Positions 15,474 to 23,588 of a stretch of DNA of 38,872 bases are shown piece after piece; the stretch's first letter is position 1; each line of letters begins with the position of its first letter. The stretch covers positions 1 to 38,872 of the forward strand of contig DAIENA010000001.1 of assembly GCA_027341315.1 (NCBI GenBank), in the 5' to 3' direction. This stretch comes from an archaeon (GTDB lineage: Archaea > Nanobdellota > Nanobdellia > Pacearchaeales > GW2011-AR1). The position numbers were made by a program, and so were the translations under genes. The notes beneath the pieces are model-generated. The model was given only the letters and a program-made list of their open reading frames with translations, made no database searches and was not told where the DNA came from.

Positions 15474-15733
15474 CAACAGTAGAACAATATGTCGCGTATG
15501 GAAAAATAAAGTTGAGAGAATTGGAAACAGAATTATTATTTGAATTTTCCCAAGTTAAGGCAAATTTAAAACAGTTGGAAGAAGGAAACGAAAATAGTGA
15601 ATTAGGAATTCATTGTCTTAGATTTCGAAGGATGTCTTTAGAGTTGGGATATTATGACGTGGATACTTCAAAGCTGGATAGGGAATATAAATCACTTTTG
15701 CCTCAAATAAATAAATACATTAAAGCAAGTTAA
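15470..15733 (+). CDS. Small helical unknown protein before rpoA
   Basis: This 87-residue protein overlaps the previous gene by ATGA and is joined to rpoA by TAA-A-ATG. It is predicted almost fully helical: VAYGKIKLRELETELLFEFSQVKANLKQLEEGNE, then a short loop, then LRFRRMSLELGYYDVDTSKLDREYKSLLPQINKYI. The pattern suggests a helical hairpin or short coiled coil that may bind a partner. It differs from the paralogous pair upstream. Nothing identifies a function beyond obligate co-expression with rpoA and rpoB. Confidence 0.75.
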   Translation: MTTVEQYVAYGKIKLRELETELLFEFSQVKANLKQLEEGNENSELGIHCLRFRRMSLELGYYDVDTSKLDREYKSLLPQINKYIKAS

Positions 15734-15734
15734 A

Positions 15735-18700
15735 ATGAAAAAAACAATATCAAAAAAAATCGGAGAAATTAAGTTTTCACTTCTTAGCCCTGAAGAAATC
15801 AAGAAAATTTCAGTTGCGAAAATTGTGACGCCGGAACTTTACGATATTGACGGCTATCCCGTCGACGGTGGATTAATGGATTTAAGACTCGGAGCAATTG
15901 ACCCGGGAGTCAGATGCCGAACCTGCGGAGGGAAAATAAAAGAATGTCTTGGACACCCCGGAAGTATAGACCTTGCTAAACCAATAATTCATTTAAAATA
16001 TGTTCCGGTTATAGAACTTGGACTTAGATGCTTCTGTCAGGAATGCGGGAAACTTATGCTTGACGACAAAGACCTGAAAAAATATACTCCAAGCCAGAGA
16101 GCAAAAAAAGCAAAAGATGCAAAAAAATGCCCTCATTGTCAGGCGACTCAGGAAAAAGTAAAACTTGACAAACCAACGAGTTTTTACCGGGGGAAAACGA
16201 GAATTTTCCCGACGGAAATACGTGAGAGTCTTGTTAGAATCCCGGACGAGGAACTTAAAAAAATTGCAATCGACCCGACGACATGCAGAGTTGAATGGTC
16301 TGTTTTGAATTCATTGATTGTCCCCCCCGTAACCGTGAGACCGTCTATAATTCTTGAAACAGGGGAAAGAAGTGAAGATGACCTTACTCATAAATTGTCC
16401 GATATAATCAGAGCAAATCAAAGACTTTGGGAAAACCTAAACGCCGGAGCCCCTGAAGTTATTATTGAAGACCTTTGGGATTTATTACAATACCACGTCA
16501 CGACATTTTTTGACAACACCGTCGCCAGAGTTCCGCCAGCAAGACACAGAAGCGGTCAGCCGTTAAAAACAATTGAAGAAAGAATAAAAGGAAAAGAAGG
16601 AAGAATAAGAAAAAATATTGCAGGTAAAAGAGTTAATTATTCGGGTAGAACAGTTATTAGCCCCGACCCAAATATTAATATAAATGAAGTTGGAGTTCCT
16701 TATGAAATCGCAAAAGTTGTGACTGTTGCCGAGACTGTTAATGATTTTAATAAAGAAAAACTTTCAGAATTAATTAAAAGCGGGGAAAACTGGCCTGGAG
16801 CAAATTATGTAATAAGACCCGACGGACGAAAGAAAAAAATTACTCCGGAACTTCAGGAAGAAATTATTGAAGAATTAAAACCCGGTTACCAAGTTGAGAG
16901 ACATTTACAAAACGGGGATATCGTTTTATTCAACAGACACCCCTCACTTCACAGGGCAAGTTTAATGGCGCATTATGTTCGGGTTTTACCGGGAAGAACT
17001 TTTCGGGTTCACCCTGCTGCCGCTAATCCGTATAACGCCGACTTCGACGGTGACGAGATGAATATTCACTCTCCGCAGACTGAAGAAGCAAGAGCGGAAG
17101 CAAAAATACTTCTTGACGTTAAACAAAATTTAATTTCTCCGAAAAACAATACTAACTTAATCGGTTGTATTGTCGACGCTGTAACCGGAAATTATATGCT
17201 TGGTAAAAGAGATTTCACAAGAGAGGATGCAAATCAACTTTTGTATAAATCAGGAATTGAAGCTGAATTCAGTGGAAAGACAGTTTCAGGAAAAGAGATT
17301 TTTTCAATGGTGCTTCCTGAAATTGATTTCTCAAATAATTCTCTTGACATAAAGAAAGGAAAAGTCACTAAAGGTGAAATTGATAAATCAACTTTTGGAG
17401 ATGAAGAAGGAGAACTTGTAAAAATAATTGACGCAAAATACGGACGAAGCGCCGCTTTTGAAACTATAAGAAAGGCATTTAACCTTGGAAAAAATTATCT
17501 TTCTGAAACAGGAATCACTATTTCCGTCGAGGATTTTGATTTGGATGAAGAAACTATTGAAGAAAGTGAAAAAATAATTAAGGCGACGGAAAAGAAGGCT
17601 GAGGAAATAATCAAATCTTACGAGGACGGAACACTTGAACTTATTCCGAGTAAATCTCTTGAAGAATCACGGGAGATTCACTTATTGAAGGTTCTTAATG
17701 AAGCGAGAACAAAAATCGGTGCGATGGTTAAAGAAAGATTCCCTGAAACAAATCCGGTTGACCACATGATAAAGTCCGGTGGCGGGGGAAACATTTTGAA
17801 TATTACACAAATGGCGTCGAGTGTTGGTCAGCAGGCTTTTGCCGGCGGAAGAATCGACATCGGGTACACTCAAAGAACTCTTCCATTTTTCAAGAGAGGA
17901 GATTTGTCGCCGCGTTCGAGAGGATTTATCAGAAATGGTTTTATAAGAGGGCTTAAACCCGACGAATTTTTCTTCCAGTCAATTACAGGAAGAGATTCAA
18001 TTATGGACACTGGTTTACGAACTCCTAAGTCGGGATATTTGTATAGACGTCTAGCTAACGCGCTTCAGGACATGAGAGTCGAATACGACGGAACAATAAG
18101 AGATTCAGGAAACAATATAATTCAATTCCAGTACGGCGTCGACGGATATGACGTTTCGAAAATCCACCTGAAAGAAAAAATTTCTCCGGGTGAAGCGGTC
18201 GGACTCGTGACGGCGCAGTCTTTCGGTGAAGCTTCGACGCAGATGGTCCTTAACACGTTCCACATGGCCGGTGTTGCTGAAATGCAGGTTACAACCGGTT
18301 TACCCAGAATAATCGAAATTTTTGATGCAAGGAAAAAACCTTCTTCTCCGAAAATGGAAATTTATCTTGAGAAAGATTATGACAATGAAGAAGAAGCAAA
18401 ATCTTTTGCAGAGAGAATAAAAGAAGTTACATTAAAGGAAGTCTCTACGGAAATTAATCTTGACTTTGGAGAAAAAGTAATTACAATTAATCTAGACAAA
18501 GATGAACTTAAAAAAACTCATGCAACTCCAAATAAGGTTGCCGAGAGACTTAATGAATTAGGATTTAAAGTTGAAAATAAAGGAAACTCGATTGTCCTTA
18601 ACGCTTCGGATTATCAATTTAAAGAAATTTATCAACTTAAAGAAAAATTAAAGAAATCAATTATTTCAGGAATTAAGGGAATTGAACAGATTTTAATTTC

Positions 18701-19223
18701 TAAGAGAGGAAAAGATTTTATTGTAATCACCCTTGGAACAAATTTGGAAGAAATGATGAAGATGAAAGAGGTTGACAAAAAAAGAATTATATCAAATGAT
18801 TTACATGAAGTTGCACGGGTTCTTGGAATTGAAGTTGCAAGACAATTAATAATAAATGAAATTAAGGAAGTTCTTGATTCCCAGGGTCTTGACATTCATG
18901 TTAAACATCTTGAGTTAATTGCCGACGCTATGACAAACACCGGAGAAGTTAAGGGAGTTACGAGAATGGGAATTATCGCCCAGAAGGCGTCTATACTTGC
19001 AAGAGCAACTTTTGAAACCCCTGTAAGGCAGTTTGTGAATGCAATTATTAAAGGCTCGTCAGATAAACTTGAAAGTGTTATTGAAAACGTCATACTTAAT
19101 CAGCCGGTTCCCGTCGGTACAGGGCTTCCCGGTCTTCTCGTGAACGTTATCGGTTCTTTGGCCGGAGATGACAAACACAAAAAAACTGCCGAGTCGAAAA
19201 TTGTCGAAGAAGCAAATAAATAA
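15735..19223 (+). CDS. rpoA: RNA polymerase subunit A, A' and A'' in one chain
   Basis: The largest polymerase subunit has 1162 residues, with A' and A'' continuous, whereas most euryarchaea split them. Zinc site CRTCGGKIKECLGHPG (near residues 56-71) and CQECGKLM lie at the N-terminus. The catalytic NADFDGDEM has D436, D438 and D440 binding Mg2+. GYTQRTLPFFKRGDLSPRSRGFIRNGFIRGL and the MDTGLRTPKSGYLYRRLANALQDM bridge/trigger region follow. The A'' part starts around SPGEAVGLVTAQSFGEASTQMVLNTFH. The total is ~100 residues shorter than typical A'+A''. No rpl30e follows; the next gene has its own promoter. Confidence 0.97.
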   Translation: MKKTISKKIGEIKFSLLSPEEIKKISVAKIVTPELYDIDGYPVDGGLMDLRLGAIDPGVRCRTCGGKIKECLGHPGSIDLAKPIIHLKYVPVIELGLRCFCQECGKLMLDDKDLKKYTPSQRAKKAKDAKKCPHCQATQEKVKLDKPTSFYRGKTRIFPTEIRESLVRIPDEELKKIAIDPTTCRVEWSVLNSLIVPPVTVRPSIILETGERSEDDLTHKLSDIIRANQRLWENLNAGAPEVIIEDLWDLLQYHVTTFFDNTVARVPPARHRSGQPLKTIEERIKGKEGRIRKNIAGKRVNYSGRTVISPDPNININEVGVPYEIAKVVTVAETVNDFNKEKLSELIKSGENWPGANYVIRPDGRKKKITPELQEEIIEELKPGYQVERHLQNGDIVLFNRHPSLHRASLMAHYVRVLPGRTFRVHPAAANPYNADFDGDEMNIHSPQTEEARAEAKILLDVKQNLISPKNNTNLIGCIVDAVTGNYMLGKRDFTREDANQLLYKSGIEAEFSGKTVSGKEIFSMVLPEIDFSNNSLDIKKGKVTKGEIDKSTFGDEEGELVKIIDAKYGRSAAFETIRKAFNLGKNYLSETGITISVEDFDLDEETIEESEKIIKATEKKAEEIIKSYEDGTLELIPSKSLEESREIHLLKVLNEARTKIGAMVKERFPETNPVDHMIKSGGGGNILNITQMASSVGQQAFAGGRIDIGYTQRTLPFFKRGDLSPRSRGFIRNGFIRGLKPDEFFFQSITGRDSIMDTGLRTPKSGYLYRRLANALQDMRVEYDGTIRDSGNNIIQFQYGVDGYDVSKIHLKEKISPGEAVGLVTAQSFGEASTQMVLNTFHMAGVAEMQVTTGLPRIIEIFDARKKPSSPKMEIYLEKDYDNEEEAKSFAERIKEVTLKEVSTEINLDFGEKVITINLDKDELKKTHATPNKVAERLNELGFKVENKGNSIVLNASDYQFKEIYQLKEKLKKSIISGIKGIEQILISKRGKDFIVITLGTNLEEMMKMKEVDKKRIISNDLHEVARVLGIEVARQLIINEIKEVLDSQGLDIHVKHLELIADAMTNTGEVKGVTRMGIIAQKASILARATFETPVRQFVNAIIKGSSDKLESVIENVILNQPVPVGTGLPGLLVNVIGSLAGDDKHKKTAESKIVEEANK

Positions 19224-19299
19224 TATTTTTAATTTTGTATTAATTATTTAGAGGTTACATATTCGAAAAGTTTAAAAGTCATCGTCCTTATCCTTTGAT

Positions 19300-20550
19300 A
19301 TGAAAAACTTAGTGTGTGATAATTCAAGAGAAGACTTTCCTGTAGATTATATCGGTGGAAAAGGAAAAGGATTACTAAAATTAAAAAATCTGGAAAAAGA
19401 ACTTAGACAGGAATATTTTTGGAGAATAAAAAAAGTGGAAATTCCAAATTTTTTTATAATTCCTGTGGGTTATGATTTAAATTTTAAAGAAAATTTATTT
19501 AAGTTGGCCGATTCCTTAGGACCTAAAAAACTTGCTGTGCGTTCGTCGTCTCCATATGAAGACGCGGAAAATAATTCTTTTGACGGCATTTTTGAAAGCC
19601 ATCTTGATGTTTCAAGAGACGACCTTCTTGAAGCAATTAATAGTGTAAAAAATTCAGCATTGGGGAAAAAAGCTGTGGAATATTCAAAAGAATTCAATGT
19701 TCCTATTGACAACAAAATGGCAGTTATTGTGCAAAAAATGGTGTCGAGGGAAAATACAGGAATAATTTACTCAAAGTTTCCGGCTATTTCTGATGTAACA
19801 AGAATTATTTCAAATTTTGGAAATAAAACTGAAAATATTCTTTTTGAAAGAAAAACTTTAGATTATTATGATGAAAGTGGCAATGAAATCAAAGAGAAGA
19901 AAATTGTTTCTGGCAGGAGAATAATCCAAGACGGGAATTTGGGCCATATTGATTTTTTTAGTGGATTTTCTGAACTTTCTCATTTTGTTGAAAAAAAATT
20001 TGGTTACCCTGTGAGAATTGAATATTCTTATGACGGAGAAAAAGAGGAATTAAATTTATTGCAAGCACGTTCTATAGAGAAGGGAAAAAGTTTGGAAAAA
20101 ATTATAATGCCCGAACTTGAAGCTGGAAATTTAATTGCCGGAACTTATGGAGTAAATGGAATTGGAGACGTCACACTTCCGTTAGTTAATATAATTAATT
20201 CTAAAGAAGATGGAAAAGAACATCATATCTCAGAAAATGAAATTGAAAAGTTAGACAAGAAATATAAAAATGGTTATATTCTTCTTGCACAATATTTAAA
20301 ATTTGATGATAATTATATTGATCCTATAACCCCCCATAAAAAAGCCGCCATAATTGGGAGTCAATTTTTGGGAGGAGATGATAGCCCCGACCATGATTGG
20401 GATATAGCAAGAAAAAAAGGATTGCTTTATCTTTTAATTCCGGATTTTTATTTTGAATTTTCCGGAGACAGGAAATCACCATTGAAAACTGGAGATATGG
20501 TGAGAATTATCAGCGACGGGGTTAAAGGAATGGTTTACAAAGTTGATTAA
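19300..20550 (+). CDS. Compact PEP-synthase/PPDK-like ATP-grasp protein with phosphohistidine-like domain
   Basis: Residues 1-260 resemble the ATP-grasp part of PEP synthase and pyruvate phosphate dikinase: GGKGKGL near 19-25, VRSSSPYEDAENNSFDGIFES at 80-100, VQKMVSRENTGIIYS at 144-158, and a closing IEYSYDGEKEELNLLQARSI. Residues ~330-416 look like a divergent swivelling phosphohistidine domain. GG..SPDHDWDIARKKGL, with H365 at the catalytic position, aligns with GG.TSHAAIVAREL, and GVKGMVYKVD with the usual end. The PEP/pyruvate barrel is absent. A TTTAAAAG box at about 19269 suggests its own promoter. It occupies the rpl30e position between rpoA and nusA. Substrate is unknown. Confidence 0.75.
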   Translation: MKNLVCDNSREDFPVDYIGGKGKGLLKLKNLEKELRQEYFWRIKKVEIPNFFIIPVGYDLNFKENLFKLADSLGPKKLAVRSSSPYEDAENNSFDGIFESHLDVSRDDLLEAINSVKNSALGKKAVEYSKEFNVPIDNKMAVIVQKMVSRENTGIIYSKFPAISDVTRIISNFGNKTENILFERKTLDYYDESGNEIKEKKIVSGRRIIQDGNLGHIDFFSGFSELSHFVEKKFGYPVRIEYSYDGEKEELNLLQARSIEKGKSLEKIIMPELEAGNLIAGTYGVNGIGDVTLPLVNIINSKEDGKEHHISENEIEKLDKKYKNGYILLAQYLKFDDNYIDPITPHKKAAIIGSQFLGGDDSPDHDWDIARKKGLLYLLIPDFYFEFSGDRKSPLKTGDMVRIISDGVKGMVYKVD

Positions 20551-20586
20551 GTAAAAATAAATATTAAAAATTCTTAAAACAACAAT

Positions 20587-20594
20587 TTTATAAA
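20587..20594 (+). promoter_or_regulatory. TATA box of nusA
   Basis: TTTATAAA ends 25 bases before the nusA ATG at 20620, consistent with an independent promoter and almost no leader. Confidence 0.55.
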
Positions 20595-20619
20595 GCGATT
20601 TGGTATAAAGAAATTATAT

Positions 20620-21036
20620 ATGGTCAACACAATTGATATGCAGGACTTAAGAAGACTCGCTCTCTTTAGAAAAATTACAAGACTTGAAACAAGATATTGT
20701 TTTAGTTATAATGAGATATTAATGTTTTGTGTTCCAAAAAGAGAAGTTTCAATCGCTCTTGGAAGAAACGGAGAAAATCTTAAAAGAATGTCGGATATAT
20801 TAAAAAAAAGAGTTAGAATTATTCCGCTTCCAAACGGAATTAACGACGCGAAATCGTTTATACAAGCCGTTATTGCTCCAGTCGGATTTACCGGAATCGA
20901 AATCACGCCTGATGAAATCGTCGTCAACGCCGGCTCCGAAAATAAGGCGGCGCTTCTTGGACGAAACAAACGGCGATTCCTTGAAATGAAAAAAATCGTT
21001 AAAGATTTTTTTAGACTTGAATACAGAATTATTTAA
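20620..21036 (+). CDS. nusA: Archaeal NusA-like transcription factor (two KH domains)
   Basis: The 138-residue length is typical of archaeal NusA, which keeps only the RNA-binding KH tandem of the bacterial protein. The start MVNTIDMQDLRRLALFRKITRLE and the first KH core (VSIALGRNGENLKRMSDILKKRVRIIPL) fit the family, as does the second (ITPDEIVVNAGSENKAALLGRNKRRFLEM). It is thought to act in transcription elongation or rRNA antitermination. It sits between rpoA and rps12, its usual region. The 3' end overlaps the convergent gene at 21029-21361 by eight bases. Confidence 0.92.
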   Translation: MVNTIDMQDLRRLALFRKITRLETRYCFSYNEILMFCVPKREVSIALGRNGENLKRMSDILKKRVRIIPLPNGINDAKSFIQAVIAPVGFTGIEITPDEIVVNAGSENKAALLGRNKRRFLEMKKIVKDFFRLEYRII

Positions 21037-21361
21037 CTTTTTTTTCGAGAACCGAATTAATTACGTCTGAATATTCTTTATAAGATTCTTTTATACAATT
21101 TTTTACAGATTCTGGATTGTGAGGAAATTCTTGAATAAATTCTGATTCGGTAATAAATCCGTAATATTTTTTATTTTTGTTTCTATCGCTTACGTCTATG
21201 ACGTCGACGTAACACTCGTCTACATTAACATTTTTTACAATGGCGGGATGATAATCAAACTCAATTTCTCTCGCAACAACTTCCCAAACCAAATCTCCGG
21301 GCTTTATACCTTCAAACCTTGCTTTTTGCTTTTGATAATTGTTTTTGGTTAATAGTTCCAT
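21029..21361 (-). CDS. Hypothetical protein, 110 aa, antisense to the transcription block
   Basis: I do not recognise this protein. It starts MELLTKNNYQKQKARFEGIKPGDLVWEVV, followed by strands (YHPAIVKNVNVDECYVDVIDVSDR, KKYYGFITESEFI) and a C-terminal helix (ESVKNCIKESYKEYSDVINSVLEKKVK). The GIKPGDLVWE...PAIVKNVNVDECYVDVID layout suggests a small SH3-like barrel, which is inference. It is one of only two minus-strand genes within the rpoH-fusA block and converges on nusA with an eight-base overlap. Confidence 0.65.
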   Translation of the reverse strand: MELLTKNNYQKQKARFEGIKPGDLVWEVVAREIEFDYHPAIVKNVNVDECYVDVIDVSDRNKNKKYYGFITESEFIQEFPHNPESVKNCIKESYKEYSDVINSVLEKKVK

Positions 21362-21470
21362 AAATATAATTTTCGATTAAATTATTAAATATTTTTACAA
21401 AGAAAAGTATATTTCAAAAAACGAAATTTATTAAAACTCTTTAGTTCTTTAGTCTTTATATGGGTTTTAA

Positions 21471-21782
21471 ATGAAAAAAATTATCAACAATTATTCTTCA
21501 CAGGTAATTTACCGCGGAGAAAAAAAGGAACTTGAAAATATTTTGAAGATTCTCTGCCAAAATTTAGGCACTGGTTTTGAAGAGCAAATATCAGTTTTTT
21601 CAAAGGAAGATAAAAAAATAGAAAGTCCAGACCAAAGAATATATTACAATCTTGAAAGAATTCTTTATATTTCAAACTCATCGAAGCCGAAATTTTTATT
21701 TCCGATAATTCTAAAAATTTCCAAAAAGGCCGATGAGAAATTTTCTGAAAAATACGGGAAAATTGACATGATTGAGAAATAA
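21471..21782 (+). CDS. Hypothetical protein, 103 aa
   Basis: I do not recognise this protein. It has an N-terminal strand (QVIYRGEKKELENILKILCQNLGTGF), a middle segment (EQISVFSKEDKKIESPDQRIYYNLERILYIS), a hydrophobic strand (PKFLFPIILKISKK), and a charged helix (ADEKFSEKYGKIDMIEK). Like the genes inside the polymerase and ribosomal operons it is a ~100-residue alpha/beta protein, but I see no shared motif with them. TTTATTAAA near 21428 may be its TATA. It lies 57 bases before the rps12 promoter box. Confidence 0.6.
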   Translation: MKKIINNYSSQVIYRGEKKELENILKILCQNLGTGFEEQISVFSKEDKKIESPDQRIYYNLERILYISNSSKPKFLFPIILKISKKADEKFSEKYGKIDMIEK

Positions 21783-21838
21783 TTTATTTTTTGATTGCAA
21801 AAAATGTCCTCGCGATTTTTAAAAATATACCCAATAAA

Positions 21839-21846
21839 TTTATAAA
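21839..21846 (+). promoter_or_regulatory. TATA box of the rps12 operon
   Basis: TTTATAAA ends 27 bases before the rps12 ATG. The predicted leader is only a few bases, and no Shine-Dalgarno sequence is present. Confidence 0.6.
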
Positions 21847-21873
21847 CCAATTTTATTAAGAATATCTATCAAG

Positions 21874-22296
21874 ATGGGATTGAAAAGTGCATTCAAAAAA
21901 GTGAAAGACCGGAAGAAATTCCGATGGAAAGACAGAGCTTACAAAGTTCACACTCTTGACCTTTTTGCTAAGTCTGACCCACTTGGCGGAGCCAATCAGG
22001 CAAAGGGAATTGTTCTTTCAAAATTTCAAAAAGAAGCAAGACAGCCAAACTCCGCGATGAGAAAATGCTGCAGAGTTCAGCTGACAAAAAATGGAAAGAC
22101 CGTCGGTGTTTTTATTCCCGGAAACCTCGCGCAGAAATTTATCGACGAGCACGACGAAGTTATGATTGAAAGAATCGGCGGGAAACAGGGAAAAAGTAAA
22201 GGCGACATGCCCGGAATTCGATATCAAATTATAAAAGTAAATGATCAACCATTGCAAAGACTTGTAAGAGGGAAGATACAAAAAGGTAGAAGATAA
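21874..22296 (+). CDS. rps12: Ribosomal protein S12 (uS12)
   Basis: S12 lines the decoding centre of the small ribosomal subunit. The 140-residue chain carries KEARQPNSAMRKCCRVQLTKNGK, then VGVFIPGNLAQKFIDEHDEVMIERIGG and GDMPGIRYQIIKVNDQPL, all diagnostic of archaeal S12. The start MGLKSAFKKVKDRKKFRWKD and the basic end GKIQKGRR are normal. In archaea rps12 is usually followed directly by rps7; here two small unknown genes are inserted, linked by TAA-A-ATG at each junction. Confidence 0.97.
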   Translation: MGLKSAFKKVKDRKKFRWKDRAYKVHTLDLFAKSDPLGGANQAKGIVLSKFQKEARQPNSAMRKCCRVQLTKNGKTVGVFIPGNLAQKFIDEHDEVMIERIGGKQGKSKGDMPGIRYQIIKVNDQPLQRLVRGKIQKGRR

Positions 22297-22297
22297 A

Positions 22298-22597
22298 ATG
22301 GAAAAAACTTTTGAATTCAGTGATGAAAAATATTATGGACAGGTTATTCCTTATATGGAAAAAAAATTTCCCGGCTTAACAGGGAGTAAACTGGAAGATT
22401 TTTATTATGTTCCTGCTGGAGCCAGTGTGGGTCACGATTTAAAAGACGGAACTAAGGCTCTTATTGGTAAAGCAATACATTCCCGCGTTCAGGTAAAAGT
22501 TTTCTCCGACGACGAAGAGTTATTTAAAGAGTTAGGGGAATTAGAAAAACTTACGTCGACGACCGGACGAAACGGCGGGACGGGGACGGGAAATTAA
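22298..22597 (+). CDS. Small unknown protein in the rps12-rps7 gap (paralogue of 22599-22895)
   Basis: I do not recognise this 99-residue protein. It begins FEFSDEKYYGQVIPYMEKKF and continues with a glycine-rich middle (YYVPAGASVGHDL). A basic segment KALIGKAIHSRVQVKVFSDDEEL follows, then a helix (KELGELEKL) and a disordered tail (TSTTGRNGGTGTGN). The next gene shares F.F....YY.QVIP..E..F at the start, [VK]V.[ST]S.DE.L.K.L..LEKL near the end, and the final GN. Both junctions are TAA-A-ATG, so its translation should follow that of S12. Function is unknown. Confidence 0.8.
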   Translation: MEKTFEFSDEKYYGQVIPYMEKKFPGLTGSKLEDFYYVPAGASVGHDLKDGTKALIGKAIHSRVQVKVFSDDEELFKELGELEKLTSTTGRNGGTGTGN

Positions 22598-22598
22598 A

Positions 22599-22895
22599 AT
22601 GACAGAAGAGTTTCAATTTTTAAGAGAAGCGTATTATAGGCAAGTTATTCCTTTATTGGAAGAATATTTTTCTGATAAAGAACTTGGAAAGAAAATTTTA
22701 GCAGATAAGTCTTTACACAATTTAGATAATCTTGCAATGATTTATAATGATTTTTTTAATGAAAATAAGGGAGAAATATTAATAATTACTCCTTCAAAAA
22801 TATCTCCTGAAAAATTTGTTTTGGTGGTTACCTCGAAAGATGAAAAATTAATGAAAGGATTAGAAAAATTATCAATGGGGGAAGTAGGAAATTAA
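22599..22895 (+). CDS. Small unknown protein in the rps12-rps7 gap (paralogue of 22298-22597)
   Basis: This is the second member of the pair, 98 residues: MTEEFQFLREAYYRQVIPLLEEYF, an acidic helical middle (LHNLDNLAMIYNDFFNENKGE), strands (ILIITPSKI, KFVLVVTSKDEKL), and a helix (MKGLEKLSMGEVGN). It is more divergent than the rpoB-rpoA pair and lacks the glycine-rich loop of its neighbour. It lies between the upstream paralogue and rps7 with single-base spacers. It may bind ribosomal or polymerase partners, but no binding motif is visible. Confidence 0.8.
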   Translation: MTEEFQFLREAYYRQVIPLLEEYFSDKELGKKILADKSLHNLDNLAMIYNDFFNENKGEILIITPSKISPEKFVLVVTSKDEKLMKGLEKLSMGEVGN

Positions 22896-22896
22896 A

Positions 22897-23529
22897 ATGA
22901 CAGAAGAACAAGAAATAAAAACTGAAGGTAAAAAATTGAATTTCAAGATTTTTGATATGTGGGACATTTCAGAAATAAAAGTTGAAGATCCTGGATTAAG
23001 AGGGATTATTAACCTTGAACCAAAATTAATTTTGAAATCCGAAGGAAGAAACGTCGTTAAACACGGACAGACGCGGGTGAATATCGTTGAGAGACTTATG
23101 AATAAAATCGCGCTTACCGGACACCGAGGGAAAAAACACAAAATTGAAGTTGGAAGAGCGACCGGAAAATATTCACGAAATATGAAAATTGTTATCGAGG
23201 CTCTTCAGGCCGTCGAGAAAAAAACCGGAAAAAATCCGGTCGAAGTTTTGGTTCGTGCGATTGAAAAAATTTCTCCAAGGGACGAAACAACAATAATTGA
23301 ATACGGCGGTGCAAGATATCCTCAAGCAGTCGACGTTTCGCCAATACGACGTGTTAACCTTGCTTTAAGAAATCTTGTTCACGGCGCAAGCGACAAATCG
23401 TTCGGGAAAAAGAAAAAACTTTCGCAGTCACTTGCTGACGAAATAATTCTCGCCTACGAAGAAAACGGGGAAAGTTCTGCCCTGAAAAAGAAAAAAGAAG
23501 CCGAGGCGCAGGCAGACAGCGCAAGATAA
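22897..23529 (+). CDS. rps7: Ribosomal protein S7 (uS7)
   Basis: S7 nucleates assembly of the 16S rRNA 3' domain. The 210 residues include KIFDMWDISEIKVEDPGL, NIVERLMNKIALTGHRGKKHKIEVGRATGKY, KNPVEVLVRAIEKISPRDETT, YPQAVDVSPIRRVNLALRNLVHGA, and LADEIILAYEE. All are typical of archaeal S7. The first ~13 residues (MTEEQEIKTEGKK) and the lysine/glutamate C-terminal tail (KKKKEAEAQADSAR) are variable extensions. It ends the rps12 operon; a new TATA follows at 23559. Confidence 0.97.
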   Translation: MTEEQEIKTEGKKLNFKIFDMWDISEIKVEDPGLRGIINLEPKLILKSEGRNVVKHGQTRVNIVERLMNKIALTGHRGKKHKIEVGRATGKYSRNMKIVIEALQAVEKKTGKNPVEVLVRAIEKISPRDETTIIEYGGARYPQAVDVSPIRRVNLALRNLVHGASDKSFGKKKKLSQSLADEIILAYEENGESSALKKKKEAEAQADSAR

Positions 23530-23558
23530 AATTTTAGTAAATTATTTATCACAATAAA

Positions 23559-23566
23559 TTTATAAA
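23559..23566 (+). promoter_or_regulatory. TATA box of the gene at 23589
   Basis: TTTATAAA ends 22 bases before ATG 23589, again predicting a leaderless transcript and marking the end of the rps12 operon. Confidence 0.55.
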
Positions 23567-23588
23567 TAGAAACTTTCTAAATTCCCTC

